DNA of 64,000 nucleotides from the NCBI GenBank assembly GCA_034687125.1, contig JAQGBZ010000032.1:186001-250000 (forward strand), in the 5' to 3' direction. The translations under genes and the position numbers were made by a program. Source of the stretch: Neelides folsomi (Eukaryota > Arthropoda > Collembola > Neelipleona > Neelidae). The notes beneath the pieces were generated by a model. The model saw only the letters and a program-made list of their open reading frames with translations, searched no databases and was not told where the DNA came from. This document shows, piece by piece, positions 1 to 11,548 of the stretch (positions within the stretch are counted from its first letter, which is position 1; each line of letters starts with the position of its first letter).

Positions 1-1923
1 ATATTTAGGCAATAAGGCCAGAGAAGCTATTGAAATTGAATATTTTTGAAAATAGCATTAAGAAATAAAAGGATTGAAAAGAGACGGAAAAGAATTGAGT
101 TACAAAGTGATTTCTCAATGGGTTCGGTAGATGGATAATTAAAGGGGATCCAAAGTGTGGTCCGCCTCTCAATGTAAATATTTGATTGTCACAATGGCGA
201 ACTTAACACCCTTAGATTGAGAGGAACTCTTTAGCAAAATTACGACAATAATCCACTGAATATTAACCCCTTATTTTTTACCATAAAAAGAACGCGTCTT
301 TCAACCCCTTCCCCATTTTATTATCCCAAGAAAAAAATCCTCCTAATCTCAATTATAGTAATCTGATTAAGCCTCATGTTCCCCTTCACACTTCCATTGG
401 TCATGATGAAAATTGAAAATAATTTAATAGTGAAATGAAATGATGGTATCTCCTATAAAGGCTCATTAGCCGAGGAGAGTCGCAAGAGGAGAGAAAAGAC
501 CTGGTGGCACTTAATAAATTCCGGCGTGAGCTGATGAGTGTGGGATAGCCGAGACAAGGAAGGGAGCGTGGAGGACTCACCTTATTATATAACAAGGGTC
601 TAAAGGCTAATTTATAGAGGATTGAATGGGAGAGCAGCTGGGCTCTGCAAGACGCAACACATGTCAAGACAGACACCATAATTTATCAGAAGAAGTGAGG
701 AAAGGAACGGAGAAAATAAGAATGAGGAAATTACTCATTTCGGACACATCTACAAAAAAGTTTGATTTGAATTAAATATTACAGATAGTAAAATATGTAC
801 AAATAATTTTAATTCATTATAGTACTTGGGCCAAATAAGCAATTGCATCGGCAAAAGCAATTTTCCTTTTGAAAGGGGCTAAAATTTTTATTTTAAAGGT
901 TTAAAATGTATTATGCTTTCACATACAATTATTGTAGAACTTTAGGTTAACCCATAGTAAGGAATTAAGGAAGATCGCTATCATTAGAGCAAGTTGAAGT
1001 CGAAGGAAAGCAATTATGACGACGTTGGGATGTACGCTTAGTTATTCATATCTTTGTCTTATTATTCCATCGCCATTTCATAGCCTTAAGTGCAGGCGTA
1101 ATATGAACATCCTCTTCAATGCAAAATTAAAATCCTCAAGGGGCAATTATAAAACTCATTATGCAAATAAACGAGTAGATGAGGTCAATGTTGGTTTAAG
1201 GGTGGTGCGCGGTTGTTCACTTCAACAAAGTAACTCGATCGGAGATTGAAGTCCTAATCCAGGAGTTAAAGTTCACTATCGGACGCCATTTGCATAATGT
1301 CTTGATGAATTCCCAATTCATGATTAAACCTGTCTGCCCCTGTCCCGCTCATGAGTCTCAGAGTTTTCAAACCTTAAATGGGCTTCATAATATGAATAGC
1401 ACTACCTTTAATTTCTTTTTAAATATCAAAATGTCCTTTATCACAAACAATTTAAATAAGGAACAGGAAAAAAATATCTGTAGACTCGAAAAAATGTTTT
1501 AGACTGTAGTCCAACCGATCCAAATATTTTCATTTCGGTAGGCATCATAAATCATAATTTATGTTAGTGAAATGCCTTACAAATGAAATTCAATTAAAAT
1601 AATAAAATTTCATTGCTCCTGTTTCCAATTACTGTCTTCTCCCTTCTCATTTCCATAAATCTAATTAACCCTCAAAAGGAAGAGTGCAATTAGGAAGTTT
1701 GGAAAATGACTTTATGAGAGGAACGCGGATTGAAGGTTTGCTAACAAGGAACGGACGGCGCTCCTTCCACACTCATCTGCCCAACTCACCTCCTATCACA
1801 GTAGTCATATCATGGCGAGCAATCAAGAGATCATTTGTGTTCACTCGATATTTGCATCAACTCTTAGCCGGAGGAGACCGGGGATGCTAATAAGTGAATA
1901 CTGCAATAGGAGAGTTTGATATA
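1..1923. other. Noncoding stretch, no recognisable gene
   Basis: AT-rich sequence with only short open frames under 100 codons. None shows a domain, signal peptide with a plausible body, or codon pattern that I recognise. I see no tandem array, long inverted repeat or RNA gene. Distant regulatory DNA cannot be excluded. Confidence 0.6.
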
Positions 1924-2115
1924 GTCCCCGCGCCATACCATTAGCTGACCTTTTTTTTAATTTGTATCTTTTGTATGTTAAATGATTTGGAAACACCGCC
2001 ATGGGTGAAATAACATGTTTTTAATTTTTACCTAAAATTATTCCCTGGATATGGTTGAAATTCACTTGGAAATTATTTTTTTAAAAAAGGTCAGCTAATG
2101 GTATGGCGCGGGGAC
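1924..2115. mobile_element. 192-bp MITE-like element with long terminal inverted repeats
   Basis: The left end (1924-1960) starts GTCCCCGCGCCATACCATTA. The right end (2081-2115) is its reverse complement, identical apart from a length difference in the T/A homopolymer (8 against 6). The arms are about 35 bp and enclose about 120 bp of AT-rich DNA with no coding potential. This is the layout of a non-autonomous DNA transposon (MITE). The near-perfect arms suggest a fairly recent insertion, or arms kept alike by chance or conversion. The flanks (left ...ATA, right ATT...) show no convincing target-site duplication, so the superfamily is not assigned. A GC-rich terminus in AT-rich DNA is itself distinctive. 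Confidence 0.8.
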
Positions 2116-2384
2116 ATTAACCACTTCCCGACTCAAGGAAAAACCATTTAACTTATACTATAACGGAGTTACTATGAAAGATGAGATTAAAAGCAGCTAA
2201 TAGAAAAAATCATTACACTTGTTATTTAGCTGACTCAAAGATTCTACATAGATACTCGTAAACTGATAACTTAATTCCATGCATTTGATCAGAGTTTCAT
2301 ATAAAAAATTTAATAATAACTAAAATTTTAAATTCAAATATAATATAATATTGTAAATATTTATTTGGACAATAAGGAAGTTTG

Positions 2385-3073
2385 AGACCGTCACACAGGA
2401 AAAAAACCATAAGTGAAAATTATGCAAATATTCATACGACCTGAAGGGAAATTTAGAACTTCACATGAAAACTCATACGGGAAAAAAACCATACAATTAC
2501 AAAATAGACCCGTAACTTGAGAGATTACACAGTAGAAAAACCGTTTAAATGCATATCATGTAAATATTCATGTAATCGGAAGGGAAGTATAGAATTTCAT
2601 TTGAGAAACCACACGGGAGAAAAACCATGCAAATGCATTTGCAAATATTAATCCTGTCAGAAAGGACTTATAGTACTTCACATAAGAACTTACACCGTGG
2701 AAAAACCATACAAGTTCAAAATATGCGATTATCTGTATTGAAAGGAGGTTTAGTGAAACACACAAGACACAAGGGAGAAAAACCATACAAATAAAAAATA
2801 TCAAATATTCATCCTCATTAAAAGGAGATTTAGAGAGACACATGAGAAGACACACGGGAGAAAAACCATTCAATTGCAAAAAATGGTCATTTTTTCAGAA
2901 ACATTTAGGTAGATTGTCACGAGAAAATTCACAAATGTAAAAAATTGTGCAGATTATGTGAATATTCATTCCGAAGGATTGAATATTTAATAGCGCACAT
3001 TAGAATTCACACGGGTGTAAAACAATATAAAATAAGCTTAAAATATTCAATCACTCATTTAAATGGAGGGTAG
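2385..3073 (+). pseudogene. Decayed C2H2 zinc-finger gene, about eight finger remnants
   Basis: The plus strand carries repeated remnants of the H-T-G-E-K-P linker at about 84-bp spacing, for example at 2610-2627 and near 2860. Two fingers still read as full C-x2-C-x12-H-x3-H units: one at 2544-2612 (starts FKCISCKYSC, ends LRNH) and one at 2948-3010 (starts CRLCEYSF, ends HIRIH). Between and around them are fingers with stops, missing Cys or His, a lost codon and frame changes. No single frame runs through: finger 1 (about 2411-2473) has a TGA in place of its first Cys, and the fourth has a TAA in its loop. C2H2 arrays of this kind usually bind DNA in the nucleus. Here only the 3' part of the array seems present, with no start, upstream domain or splice sites visible. 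It is either a dead tandem or processed copy or the remains of an in-place gene. No poly(A) tract was seen, so the copying route is unknown. It sits between two inverted-repeat elements. Confidence 0.85.
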
Positions 3074-3120
3074 ATTTTTTTTCATCTGGTCTGAATACTT
3101 AAATTAATAAATATTTAAGT

Positions 3121-3258
3121 TATAGTCGATTCGGAAAAATATGATAATGACCTTGAGGAACCCTGTCAACTGCATTATTAAATATTTTTATAATTTTTAA
3201 TAATGCAGTTGACAGGGCACCTCAAGGTCATTATCATATTTTTTCCGAATCGACTATA
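3121..3258. mobile_element. 138-bp foldback element (near-perfect hairpin)
   Basis: The left arm (3121-3182) and right arm (3196-3258) are reverse complements over about 62 bp, with two adjacent substitutions and one single-base length difference. The loop is about 13 bp of A/T. The ends read TATAGTCGATTCGG and its complement, so the element is bounded by TA on both sides, as expected for TA-targeting (Tc1/mariner-like) MITEs. The family is an inference. There is no coding capacity. Single-stranded DNA or RNA across this site would form a long stable stem. Confidence 0.8.
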
Positions 3259-3470
3259 GTTATACATACTATAATTAATTATAAATGTATTATATAAATG
3301 AATTCAGTTTAAAAATTAAAGCAAGAAAGTAATTAAAAGTAAAAGCGATATGGTTGTGATAAGTTCGTTGACCAAAGTAATAGCAATTTTTAGCACAAAG
3401 TCAAGAAAAGAATCACTTTCCTCATTTCAAATCGCAATATTTCCAAAATACTGAAATTTCAGTAGTTTCA

Positions 3471-3556
3471 GTTTCTGAGTAGCCTACAAAAAACTACTGA
3501 TTTTTCCACTACAGTTTGTGAGTAGGTTTCTAAAACTACTGATTTTTCCACTACCG
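3471..3556. repeat. Two-copy 43-bp tandem repeat
   Basis: Copy 1 (3471-3513) and copy 2 (3514-3556) are both 43 bp. Both begin GTTT(C/G)TGAGTAG and share the core AAACTACTGATTTTTCCACT, differing at several positions in the middle. This is a simple local duplication, moderately diverged. Nothing suggests function. Confidence 0.75.
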
Positions 3557-6500
3557 TCGGGAAGAGGTTAACAAAGTCTTGACGTTCAAGTTTCGTATGA
3601 ATATCAAAGTTGATGAACTTGATTTGATTTGGATTACGCTCCTCTCACTCCGATATGAAGATTTAAAACCCTCGACTCTAAACGGAAGAGATGCCCCGAG
3701 ATTGAGATGATTGAGAGTGATACAGAGAAGGATTGATGGAAACGTCAAAAGACATCTAAACCCTTAATGGTTTCGCGATGGAGAAAAAGAGGCGGAGGAA
3801 ACATCAAACCCAATAACTATTCAACCATCTTGTCAATCATGCAATTCCCCTTTTGGATCAATGGACTAATGATTAATTTCCTTTGGAGTGATTAAGAGAG
3901 CCACAAGAAACGGATGTCGCCTCAAAACACTTATGAGGAGAATTAGTAAGTACTTCTATACAAACACTTAGTAAAAATATACGGCATGTGTACAACAAAG
4001 TACGACGCAAACATACTCGATCCAACCATCCTTAAATTAGCATAATGGTGCCAATACATTACACGTTTATGATCCTCAGCAGAGGACAAATAAGATTTAT
4101 CAAATAAAGGAATTTTTAAATGCTTCGCCACCACTATAAGGAATCATAATACATGTTTATGAATCCTTACGAGATTGATCAGAAGATTGTTGTATTGTAA
4201 ATGAAGTGCGCAACAAGAATTTCCCATTGTTATCAAACGGGCCCTCACACTTGCAAGACCTGGGCATAATTCATTCCTCTTATCACATTCTCATTGCATT
4301 ATTAATATAACTTTGCAAATTAAATATGTTGAATGAGAATGAGGAGTTCAACGGACGGAGATGACTCCTGGAACCACGTCACTTCTACTGGTACAAAGAG
4401 AAAGAAGGAAAAATTATGCATGAAGGCAGGGTTCCTTCTCCTGCTCGCATTTCCCAATGGCTCATATTTCAATTTGCTATTCATCTCCAACAAGCTCAAA
4501 TAGATGAATTGAGGAATTCAAATGGCGACGAGTCTCGTGCTAACTGCGAATAACTCCTGAATCAACTACCGGTTTCACATCCGCGGCGCAAATACTCATA
4601 TTTCTTTCTCCATTCCCACCTATCTTTAAACCTTCACCTCTCCATTCTCCTCCTCGACCATTTTGATTGTAATGGAGGATGATCCTCAGTGGTGTGCGTA
4701 TGTAAATATTTCACATCTTCCTCTCTCTGTTTCTTCACCACTTCTCACAATATAAGAAACAAATATTTTAAAGAGTGGAATGCGGATTTGAGCAACTTTC
4801 CATTTACAACACCAAATATTCCAGAAGCTACCTACTTAAATCTTTTTAATTCATTTTTTGAAGTTTACAATGGAAACCTATTTCGGATTTTCCTATTAAC
4901 TTGAGTTACTGGATGCTTCATCGGCCCTATTAAGGGCTGCTGGTTAGCTTCTGGAGAATTTTATTATTATGAATTCGATGGAGATTCCTTAACCTTCCAC
5001 CTCCAATTGGTCAAAATGGATTTGCTTGTTCAGTAATGGAAAAAGTGGAAGTGGATATCAAGGGTGTGTTTCGTCCAAAGTACGAAAACTCCTTTTCAAA
5101 ACCTCTTTTATTTATGTGACGTTCTCATATTTCTCATCAGGTATCAATTTCATTCTTGTTGAAGTTAATTAGAAGCCCATCGATTGAAGCGGGAGTGCAA
5201 GCGAGGGAGTGTATGTATATATCTATACATTATATAATAGTATAATGCTGGTCGAAATTAAATAATTCAAGTCAGGTGAACAGAGTTAGATAACGAGGTA
5301 TGTGTGTGAAGGGTCTCCACATAGAGAAAACATAAAATTTAATTTTATCTCTACGGCATTTACATGTAGGCCCCTTGAGTCATAGGTCCAACTCCGTTAC
5401 TCAACCAAGCCTTATCACTTCGACAAAGGAGAAAAACACTTTCGGGATAAGCCCGAAGAAGAAGATGCATTGGTTCTCTTTCTCATTCTAACAGCAAGAC
5501 TGAACCTCAGATCTCAACGTGATCCGTGTGTCAAATTCGTGGAGTAGTAGTGTCGACTTTTTACATTGATCTGTACCAAGAGCCAAATATATACCTGTAC
5601 TAATATATATTATATCCTAAACAAACTAAGTACGTGTACATTACAAACTAGTCATTGAAGGAAAAAAGGAGTGAAAAACAAGCGTGTGTATTCAATATAT
5701 CGGGTGTATATAATATATAAATACGAGTCGTATATGTTCTTATAAGGTATAAAAGGGAACGTACAGATATTTAAGTGTAATTACAGCTGGGAAGAGCAAA
5801 AGGAAAGTGATTAGGCGAGGAGTGGGTCCGAAATGTTGGTTTGTAAGAACCGGCCAGGCAAGTCGAAGCTCAAAGGAGGGAGACGAAAAGTTTGGCTAAT
5901 CTGACATGGCGATCGCCTTCTCCTTCCAACCCGAGGTTTGAAGACGGGGAAGTTTGGAAAGGTAAAACCTTTCAAGACTCAACCGATTCCCAATTATACT
6001 CACATTTGAATGAGAGGAGTGGGTCGGAGGCGCCATCACCATCACTATTTACATTTCCCACTCGATCGAAGGATTGAAAGAGTCGAGTCAATGTGCCATA
6101 AAACTCATTTCCAATTCCCCTCTCTTCTCTGGAAAGAACACGGGAAATAAATAAGGGAGTGAGAGAAGATTTAAACCTAAAACCCGCCTTATTACAGGCA
6201 ATAAACAGGAGAAAATCCTCCCTTAAGTGACCTCCAATGAGGTGATGGGGTGGAGAAGTCTTGAGGTTCAATGGGGCCGATTCCGTTTGGTATAATGAAA
6301 TAACTCTTTTCTCCTATCTCTCCCATCCACGCGTCGAAGAGAGACGATTCAAAGATCCTTCTCAAGATTGTTCCAAGAAACCACAAATAAGAAATACAAA
6401 CAAGAAATGACAGATTTACTAGCTCGCTTGTTATACACAATGCTTTACGATGATTAGGAATTTATGAGCAGAGGTACGAAAACGACGAAGGCCCCTCGTT

Positions 6501-9500
6501 CCCTAATTGCCATACTCATCCAAGGGAAAATTTTTAAAGTCATAACTCTGGTGGTCATAAATGGGAGCCCCATGAAGGAGATCTTAATCAATTATGGAAT
6601 TTAAAAGGGAAACGAAACGACCATTTGTACCAATTTTTTATACAATGTACCTCTTGAATGAGTGATTTCAATCTTGTGAATAGATTCGATAACCTTTGAA
6701 AGTCCTTATCCACTTTTTCCCGTTTCTACAAACGGTCCGGAAGATGAAAAATGGGAGAATTGGAAAATGAAGGAAAAAAGGATTCCATTCGAGATTTTGA
6801 ACTCTATCTTGTGACCGAATCTCCCACACAATACAATAGTGCAATGGAGACCGATACGTTTCCATCCCAAAGGAATAAACTTGAATGGCGGACTATCTTG
6901 ATTTTCAATCGGTTTCTCTCGTTCTATGGACAAAAGCTAATACACGAGTATACGAAGCGGAAGAATCAACATACATTTATTCCTTTCACAAGGAACTCCC
7001 GAAATCTCAATTGGCCCTTGAAAGTGGACGCTGATCGTAGGGTCTTTCGAACCAGCTAGAAGGCGAATAAAAACTTGTAGCATTGAATAAGTAATAAGAG
7101 AGTCATATGACCGCCCGCTCGTTCGCCTCACTCCTCGTCCTCAACACTGACAAATTAGTGTGATAAGAGAGTAAATTGGACCGATAGCTAGAAAAGATGA
7201 AAGTTTTCGATATCACGCTGGCTGGCCTCTCTTTTCTTCCTCTCCACACGAGTTCATTGGTCCAATTATCCCCTCACACACTCCTGGGCCCACTCGGCCA
7301 TCGCATCAATGTCAGGCCCCGAATCTGTCGCACAAAGGACCCCGCCAGCTCCGGCGACATTAAACAGACTGCTGCCACTCGCGTCCTCATCAACCTACTA
7401 AAACCGAAATTCGAATTCAACACCCTCATCACGTTGATGGAGAAAAGTGAATTTAATTCAGAAGGGGCTCCGTGCTTTCTACAGAGCCCAATCCCAATTC
7501 AAAGGGGAGCAGAAAAGCCCAAGAGCAAATAAAATCCTGCTCACACATAATATGAACTCTCTGGAAAATTGAGCGCTCAATGAGAAATTCATTTCATAAA
7601 TACAGGACTTTGTGCCCTCGACGGGGTTGGATTAGCCTTAAGGCAACCTTTCCCCAAATTTCACTTATTCCCGACATGGAAATTAGTAAGATTCGTTCAC
7701 AATGCACAGTAAGACGTCATCACATGGCCTTTTGTCATTAAAACTATCCACAGAGTTCCATTTAGCCCTCCCGTATGGGTAAAATAACACAGGAAGGCCC
7801 TATTATGTAAAAAGATCCAATTTTAACACCCTATTCACAGACGGATCGGAATTGTAGTAAATCCATTCAAATCTCAACCTGACTCACGTTTCCGTTTTTA
7901 GGGAAACTCAGGCTGACGGATATGTCATTGTTGTCAACAGCGGAATGAGAGGTTGGGGACTTGGGATAATAAAAGCACTTTTGGTGACATGGCCACGGGT
8001 AGCAGCCATTGAGGTGGTTGGATGAATGGTTTGGAAAAAATTTCTCATCCTCTCGAATCCTCGACCTCATGTTCCGGACCAATTTGTGATCCAGTTGAGG
8101 GCTTAATAAGGGAGACGAGACCTCCCAAATGAAACGTTAAATAAATTTGGGAGGAAACCGGTGCCAGACGGCGGTGCCCCAAGATTCTATTTATGAGCCT
8201 ATTTATCTCCCGCAATACTCACGATTACAGATGTACCTCACCACTTGAGGGAGAGAAGAACTCTAATTTACTCACAGCCAAATACAAGTTAGGAACCTCG
8301 TTAGCCGTGCAAATTGGATTATTACTTATTTCCTGTTCTGTCGATTTTGAGAGACTCGAATGGGTCCTATTAGCTTATTTAATTGAACTCGATAGCCCCG
8401 AGGGCCCTCAATTTAACGAAACCAACAAATGATTAATATTCTCCACCTAATCAAGATCTTTTATATAGATTCTACCCTGACTCGAAAGTAAATATGATTA
8501 GGCCAATTACCTCCGAATTCTTCAAAAATTGACAGAAGCTTAATTCCTTATATAAATGCACACCTCTGTGTACAAAGGCAAATTATACAGATTAAATATC
8601 ACACTAACAAGTCCCGTTCAATTAAAATTCTCATAAAAAACTTTAATCTCAAAGACCATTGTTGTTTTATAAAATAAAAATCTACATAAACATCCGTTAT
8701 AGGCCATAATTAAATGTATGTATACGCAAATTAGGCGAGAGACCCTTGAAATTTAAAATTCCCCCCTATTGAGTGAGTCTCTTGAACTAACCAAGGGTTC
8801 AAAGCTTTGAATTTGTTGTCCATTAAAAAGGGAGCTAGAAGTCAACGAGGCATGTGGGTTCCTAATTGTGTAAAATGCAAAATTGAGTAATCCAGAGCAA
8901 AGCCGCCTTGAAAGTTTCCACCTCAGCAGAGGATCGAGAGGAAGTTGACATTGTTGAGACGGAATTTCCTTTCTCTCACTCAGTGGGCTCCTCACAACGT
9001 ACCTTTGCAAATAAACGAACCCCATCATCAGCTAATGCTATCCCTCTTGAAAGAACGTTGGGTTCGAGGGGATCAAAACCCTTTTGAAGCCTTTTGCAGA
9101 GATGAGCTCCCTATTTTTCTATATACATTCCCCCTTTTGTCGAGACCGGCTCGAAAATGTCAACTGGCTTGTAAGACTCTGAACGGGACGGAACGGAAGG
9201 CTGTGAGAGAGAGGACAAAAGAGGAGCATAGGACAGTTGGACAGGAAAAGATCTCCTCATCTATGATGTAATGTGTTTCCAAAGGCTGTTATTAAATGCT
9301 GAGAGCGAAGAAAATTATCATTTCCTATGCATGTGAAGGCTATTAGGATATAGTAAAGTAGATGAGGGAGACGGCAGAGTGTCGACACTCCTACGGCTCT
9401 TCGGCTGGAAAAAACGGTTCTTCAGTTCCTCCAATTCAATTCCATTTGCTTTCATTTACTCCTGCTCTATTGAGTCTCTCCCTTTTCAATCCATCGAGAT

Positions 9501-11202
9501 GTTTTTTTCAAACTCAAAATACTCTTCTTGAACCCGAAGATGAAGTGAGTTGAGCAATGAGGTGAGTAGTTGAAGGGACAAAAACCAATCTACATCTGAG
9601 GAAATGAACTTGAAATTTTCTTTAGTGAAAGAAGCCGCAGGCTGAGTAAACATCACTTTCAGATATCCGTCCGATAATAACATTTAGGTTGACAAAATCC
9701 TTCGCAAATCATCAAATCTTCTATATAACTCGATCAAAATAGAAATTGAGAATTTTGAATCATGACTCTCCAAACCAATTTACATGTAATATGGAAATTC
9801 TTGAATGAAAGGGTAAAATGTGGCAAGTCCTGGGCGAGTGATAGAAAGTGTATTGAAATGTGAATAGCGGCCCCCTTCAATGGAATCAATGTCAATTGAG
9901 GGGAACTGAAAGGAGAAGATCCACAATGTGCTATTGACCATGAGAGATGACCACCTACCTTCATGGAACTCATTCGAATGGCCAAATGACCAAACAGACT
10001 CCACATTCCCATTGAGCCCGTTCGAAGAATACGTCTCATGATTTGAGGCCTCTGATGGGGCCGGACAATGGGACAAAAGGTGATTTCAATTCCAATTCAT
10101 CTACCGTCAGCTAAGAATACAAAGTGAGAAACTCCAGTCGTTCCTCTCATACCATCCTATGATGATGAGGGATGGAGGAATAAAAGGAGTTGGAGAGTGA
10201 GAGCACCCAAATATCATCTTCTTTGCACTCTCATTTCCTACCCATCCACCAATTCACTCTACGCATACAAAACTCCATTTTTCTCTCCTACTCCAAACAA
10301 AAGAAAGCTAAAGAAAATAAATGGAATCTAACTTATGTATATTTATATTGCCTTTACAACTACCTACGATAATGTTTGCACGAGTGTGTGTATATCCACA
10401 TGGCCGAATATGATACATTTAAAATATTTAAATCTCTCTCATTTCACACGTCTCTCCCATTTGACTACCTCATAGAGGCAATGAAGGAAAATGTTAGTAA
10501 TTGAAAAGGTCATTTTTGGAAGATTGAAACCTTCACCTCCATCACACACATGTTATTATATCTTTTGAGAAATTGCATTAGAGGAGAACTACGTCCATTT
10601 ACATCTGTTTTAATGAGACAGGGGTTTTAAATAGGAGGAGGTAATTAAGAAGCTGAGATAAATCAGAGCAATAATCATTTATAGGAGTGAGAAACAGGTG
10701 CCTAATTAGAAGGTGGGAGGAGTGGGGGAACCCACCGAGGAGAGTTAAGGAGGATGATTGTCAAATTACAAATTAAAGGCTACAGACAGGGATAAAATGG
10801 CCGGTCTTTATATCAAAGCCGTGGAGACCACCTGTGTGATGAGAATTCGTCCTCATCATCATCTTTTCTACTCATCCACATGGTATCTTCCGATCGTGAG
10901 GATCCACCACCGTTTCCCATTTTAATATCAAATCTCCCTATCACTTTCCCTTCCTTTCTTCTCGGGATCAAATACTATTTAACCACAACTTCATTCTTCA
11001 CATTTTAAATTTTCAAGTTATAACTGGATATTAAATAAACGATATAACAATTTTAACTACACATTAACAACAATACTATAATATTTAAACTAGCCAATAT
11101 AATTGAGTAGCATATATGGTATAAAGATACAAATCTTTCATTTATGTAAGTATATTATAAATGCAATTGGAATTATGCTCTTTATGCGCGCGATACACAT
11201 AT
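3557..11202. other. About 7.6 kb noncoding stretch
   Basis: No gene can be supported. Open frames are short (at most about 110 codons), occur on both strands and lack recognisable domains. A T/A-rich low-complexity patch lies at about 5580-5740, with another short TA-rich run near 5215-5250. I see no transposon ends or RNA genes. Purine-rich and pyrimidine-rich words (GAGGA / TCCTC) are frequent, as elsewhere in the window. Confidence 0.55.
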
Positions 11203-11548
11203 ACAGGGATCGCAATAAACAATGAAGACATGAAACCAAAAAAAACTTTTTATTTTAATTCATTACTTTAATATCATTAATTTCTTCAATACCAAAATGT
11301 TTATTTTTCATAGAAAGCCAAAATTACTAGAGGCTTATTGAGAAAAACGACCTAACCATATCCCTATCTATTCCTATGCATTTGGATTTTCGCACGCTAT
11401 GACAATAATTAACCGATCTTCTTGAAAAAGTTAATTTAATTATTCTGATGGATCCTCTTTAAGATGCACTTAACTAGGATTTCCTAAGTATGTTAATTTT
11501 GAAGAATTTTTTTGGTTTCATGTGTTCATTGTTTATTGCGATCCCTGT
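11203..11548. mobile_element. 345-bp inverted-repeat element, MITE-like
   Basis: The left arm begins at 11204 with CAGGGATCGCAATAAACAAT. The right arm ends at 11547 with the reverse complement. The match continues for about 41 bp with one substitution, into an A/T run. The interior (about 265 bp) is AT-rich with no open frame of note. The left flank is TA and the right flank is TG, which fits a TA target-site duplication with one later change. Size, TIR length and the CAGGG start suit a deletion derivative of a Tc1/mariner-like transposon. The superfamily is inferred. Confidence 0.8.

Noticed and set aside
7197-7532. 111-codon frame with a hydrophobic start resembling a signal peptide
   Set aside because: The rest of the frame has no cysteine pattern or family motif, and there is no supporting neighbour or splice context.
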